Assembly (NCBI GenBank): GCA_012520645.1
Contig: JAAYNV010000031.1
Coordinates: 1 to 64,000, forward strand
Length of the DNA: 64,000 nucleotides
Direction of reading: 5' to 3'
Source: Clostridiales bacterium
GTDB lineage: Bacteria; Bacillota; Clostridia; Lachnospirales; Lachnospiraceae
Shown here: positions 62,466 to 64,000 of the stretch, in pieces
Layout of the letters: each line of letters begins with the position of its first letter
How positions within the stretch are numbered: position 1 is the stretch's first letter
Position numbers and translations under genes: made by a program
The notes under the pieces: model-generated
What the model was told of the DNA's origin: nothing
Seen by the model: the letters and a program-made list of their open reading frames with translations, nothing else
Database searches by the model: none

Positions 62466-62538
62466 TCCAAAATGGAAGAAAATAGTGTCCGATATGGAAG
62501 TTTTATGATATAATATGTCAGGAAACTTCCATTTTGGA
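62466..62538. promoter_or_regulatory. Three TCCnnnATGGAAG operators over the divergent promoter
   Basis: TCCAAAATGGAAG (62466-62478), TCCGATATGGAAG (62488-62500), and CTTCCATTTTGGA (62526-62538, the exact reverse complement of the first). TATAAT at 62509-62514 lies between the second and third. Likely binding sites of the XRE repressor, controlling the lipoprotein gene and itself. Confidence 0.7.
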
Positions 62539-62562
62539 CAGTTTGACGAAAGGAGAAGATTT

Positions 62563-64000
62563 ATGAAAAAGAAATACTTAATGATGATGCTTGCAGTCGC
62601 AGTGAGTGCAAGTATGATGTTCACAGGATGCGGAAATAAGTCTGAGGAGGTCGCTGTTGATGCACAGTCCACACAAGAAACTCAGACAGAAGTCGTAGAT
62701 ACAGTTCCTGAGACGGCAGAACCAACAACAGAGGCAGTTATTAGTATTCCCTATGGAGAAGAAAATAATTGGGAATTTTGTGAAGAAATTGAACTGAAAG
62801 ATATTCCGTTTGTAGCAGTTATGACTGATGAAAATGATGAGGCTACAGAAATTCCAGGGGTTAGTGTAGAAAAAATTAGCAGTGTATATAGATTTACAAA
62901 TATTGAAGAAATTGATTCTGATAAAGATGGAATGAAAAAAATAATTATTGATTATGTAGCAGAGGTAAATTACGATACTATTCTTAACGAATTGGAGTAT
63001 GTCGAAGGCACGAAAATGACTGTTGGTTGGAGCGTAGCTATGTTTGAGGTGTGTGATTACTATAGCGGTATGTCATCTAAATTCGAGCATGAAATATTAG
63101 GAGATTACGAAGCAACTGATACAGGAGAATGGAATTGGGAATGGAATGGTGAGGTTTATCCTATTTCATATAAGTCTAATGCTGTGATGAGTAATGTAAA
63201 TGGCACATGGGAAAGTTGTGGTGATAAATTATTTGCCTTTAATTCAACATCGCTTATGGAAGTAAGTATTGAGATAGAGGCTCCCAAGGAATACGATGGA
63301 TTGGTATTAATGTTACCAAAGGAAGGAGTACAAGAACACACTAAGAAAGAGAACATATCAATTGAAATGAAGGATGCAATGCTTGATGATGATGGAAATC
63401 TAAGAACTAAGGATGAACTTTACATTTATAGAATAAGCGATATTAAACAGAAGGTTGCAGACTATAAAACAGAATCCTCAAATGAAGCAGTCGAAGGAGA
63501 AGACTATTTGTCTGCTAATGGTATTAAGATTTCTCCAAAAGTTACAGAAGAAAATTGTGCTTCTGAGCTTGGACTTTTGTCGACAGAGTACGATGTGTAT
63601 AATTGCAACTTTGTAACATTTGATGTTGGTGAGACGGAAACAATTGTTACAGTAGATTTTCAATTACAACACTCTGATACATATCCTAACTATTATGACT
63701 TTATTGTAGAGTTCTTTGATAGATATACAGGAAACAATATTACAAAGCGTCCAGATGTTATTACTGAATCAGATATTGGCGAGACAAATCTTGATGCCAG
63801 AACTGATTATACAGTTTCAGTTGTGAAAGAGGAAACAGTAATATCTGAGCCTGTAAAACATAATAGTGGAAAGGTGTCATCTGATTGGAGATATAAGAGA
63901 GTTACATATAAAATCACTCATCCAGCTAACTATGATGGTTTGGTTTTGATGATGGCATCATATGATAATCAACTTTTAAAAACCAATAATGAATCATTTT
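62563..64000 (+). CDS. Large lipoprotein, incomplete at window end
   Basis: 479 codons, open to the last base. Signal peptide with lipobox FTGC (Cys 24; MKKKYLMMMLAVAVSASMMF before it), then a Thr/Glu-rich linker. The mature part is acidic and beta-rich. The segment EYDGLVLMLPKEG near residue 245 returns as NYDGLVLMMASYD near residue 460, pointing to two repeated domains. No family recognised. GAAAGGAGAAG precedes the ATG. Controlled by the XRE-type operators upstream; probably a surface protein of the element. Confidence 0.75.
   Translation, partial: MKKKYLMMMLAVAVSASMMFTGCGNKSEEVAVDAQSTQETQTEVVDTVPETAEPTTEAVISIPYGEENNWEFCEEIELKDIPFVAVMTDENDEATEIPGVSVEKISSVYRFTNIEEIDSDKDGMKKIIIDYVAEVNYDTILNELEYVEGTKMTVGWSVAMFEVCDYYSGMSSKFEHEILGDYEATDTGEWNWEWNGEVYPISYKSNAVMSNVNGTWESCGDKLFAFNSTSLMEVSIEIEAPKEYDGLVLMLPKEGVQEHTKKENISIEMKDAMLDDDGNLRTKDELYIYRISDIKQKVADYKTESSNEAVEGEDYLSANGIKISPKVTEENCASELGLLSTEYDVYNCNFVTFDVGETETIVTVDFQLQHSDTYPNYYDFIVEFFDRYTGNNITKRPDVITESDIGETNLDARTDYTVSVVKEETVISEPVKHNSGKVSSDWRYKRVTYKITHPANYDGLVLMMASYDNQLLKTNNESF

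Larger units (their letters stand above)
53626..64000. mobile_element. Left part of an integrative element inserted in the amidase gene
   Basis: Starts where the amidase coding similarity stops. The DNA is clearly more AT-rich than the flanking chromosome, intergenic gaps are long and each gene cluster has its own terminator. Cargo: DUF927 helicase-like protein, toxin-antitoxin, DUF262, DUF3846- and DUF4314-like proteins, XRE repressor, lipoprotein and several unknowns. No integrase, relaxase or right end is visible, so class (ICE, IME, phage satellite) is undecided. Confidence 0.7.

Noticed and set aside
1-64000. tRNA, rRNA or tmRNA genes
   Set aside because: No tRNA cloverleaf, rRNA or tmRNA signature was seen on either strand by reading; a covariance search would be decisive.

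Overview
The window looks like a chromosomal stretch of an anaerobic, motile, saccharolytic Clostridia species, most probably Lachnospiraceae. The evidence is a pyruvate:ferredoxin oxidoreductase, rubrerythrin and hemerythrins, a clostridial-type gdpP-rplI-dnaB block, MecA, LytS/YesN sugar signalling, chemoreceptors and a pyruvate formate-lyase system. The genus assignment is inference. No rRNA, tRNA or CRISPR array was seen.

Layout. 1-6.9 kb: two flavodoxin-fold redox proteins, a TraX-like membrane acyltransferase, nifJ, rubrerythrin and a hemerythrin-like protein. 7-13.9 kb: a GH36 alpha-galactosidase, a family-1 sugar ABC transporter (binding lipoprotein plus two permeases) and an AraC regulator; a shared TGCCATAT-type motif lies in front of both the galactosidase and the transporter. 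13.9-23.4 kb: a monosaccharide sensing and uptake locus, with a membrane-anchored binding protein, LytS-type kinase, YesN-type regulator, XylF-like lipoprotein and then ChvE-GguA-GguB. 23.5-27.5 kb: two tandemly duplicated chemoreceptors and a second hemerythrin. 27.7-31.8 kb: YdcF, sirtuin, DUF951, rpsF-ssb-rpsR and a convergent HD-GYP gene. 31.8-38.5 kb: a TetR regulator divergent from an MMPL exporter that is translationally coupled to a 1202-residue GLUG-repeat surface protein. 38.7-45.7 kb: gdpP-rplI-dnaB, a MerR-type protein, pflA, ferredoxin and a D,D-carboxypeptidase-like protein. 45.8-48.4 kb (minus strand): pyruvate formate-lyase encoded in pieces. 48.6-53.4 kb: DUF1858 protein, MecA, a long intergenic region that may encode a structured RNA, a GH18/SH3 cell-wall protein and an acyltransferase.

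At about 53.63-53.70 kb an N-acetylmuramoyl-L-alanine amidase gene (CwlD-like) breaks off just after its IDAGHG motif. From there to the window end the DNA is more AT-rich and carries accessory genes: a DUF927 helicase-like protein preceded by a GTTTTAC repeat cluster, several unrecognised proteins, a YefM/RelE-type toxin-antitoxin pair, a DUF262 protein, DUF3846- and DUF4314-like proteins, an XRE repressor and a large lipoprotein running off the window. I read this as the left part of an integrative element; its integrase and right end are not in view.

The most striking finding is the split pyruvate formate-lyase. The 679-residue core carries the Cys-Cys pair but has no glycyl-radical domain. 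That domain is a separate 81-residue protein with its own ribosome binding site. Between them lies a 66-residue protein that resembles the first half of the radical domain but ends in a cysteine cluster instead of the radical loop. Other points of interest are the cwlD interruption, the two-binding-protein sugar sensor, the shared AraC-type sites and the candidate structured RNAs.
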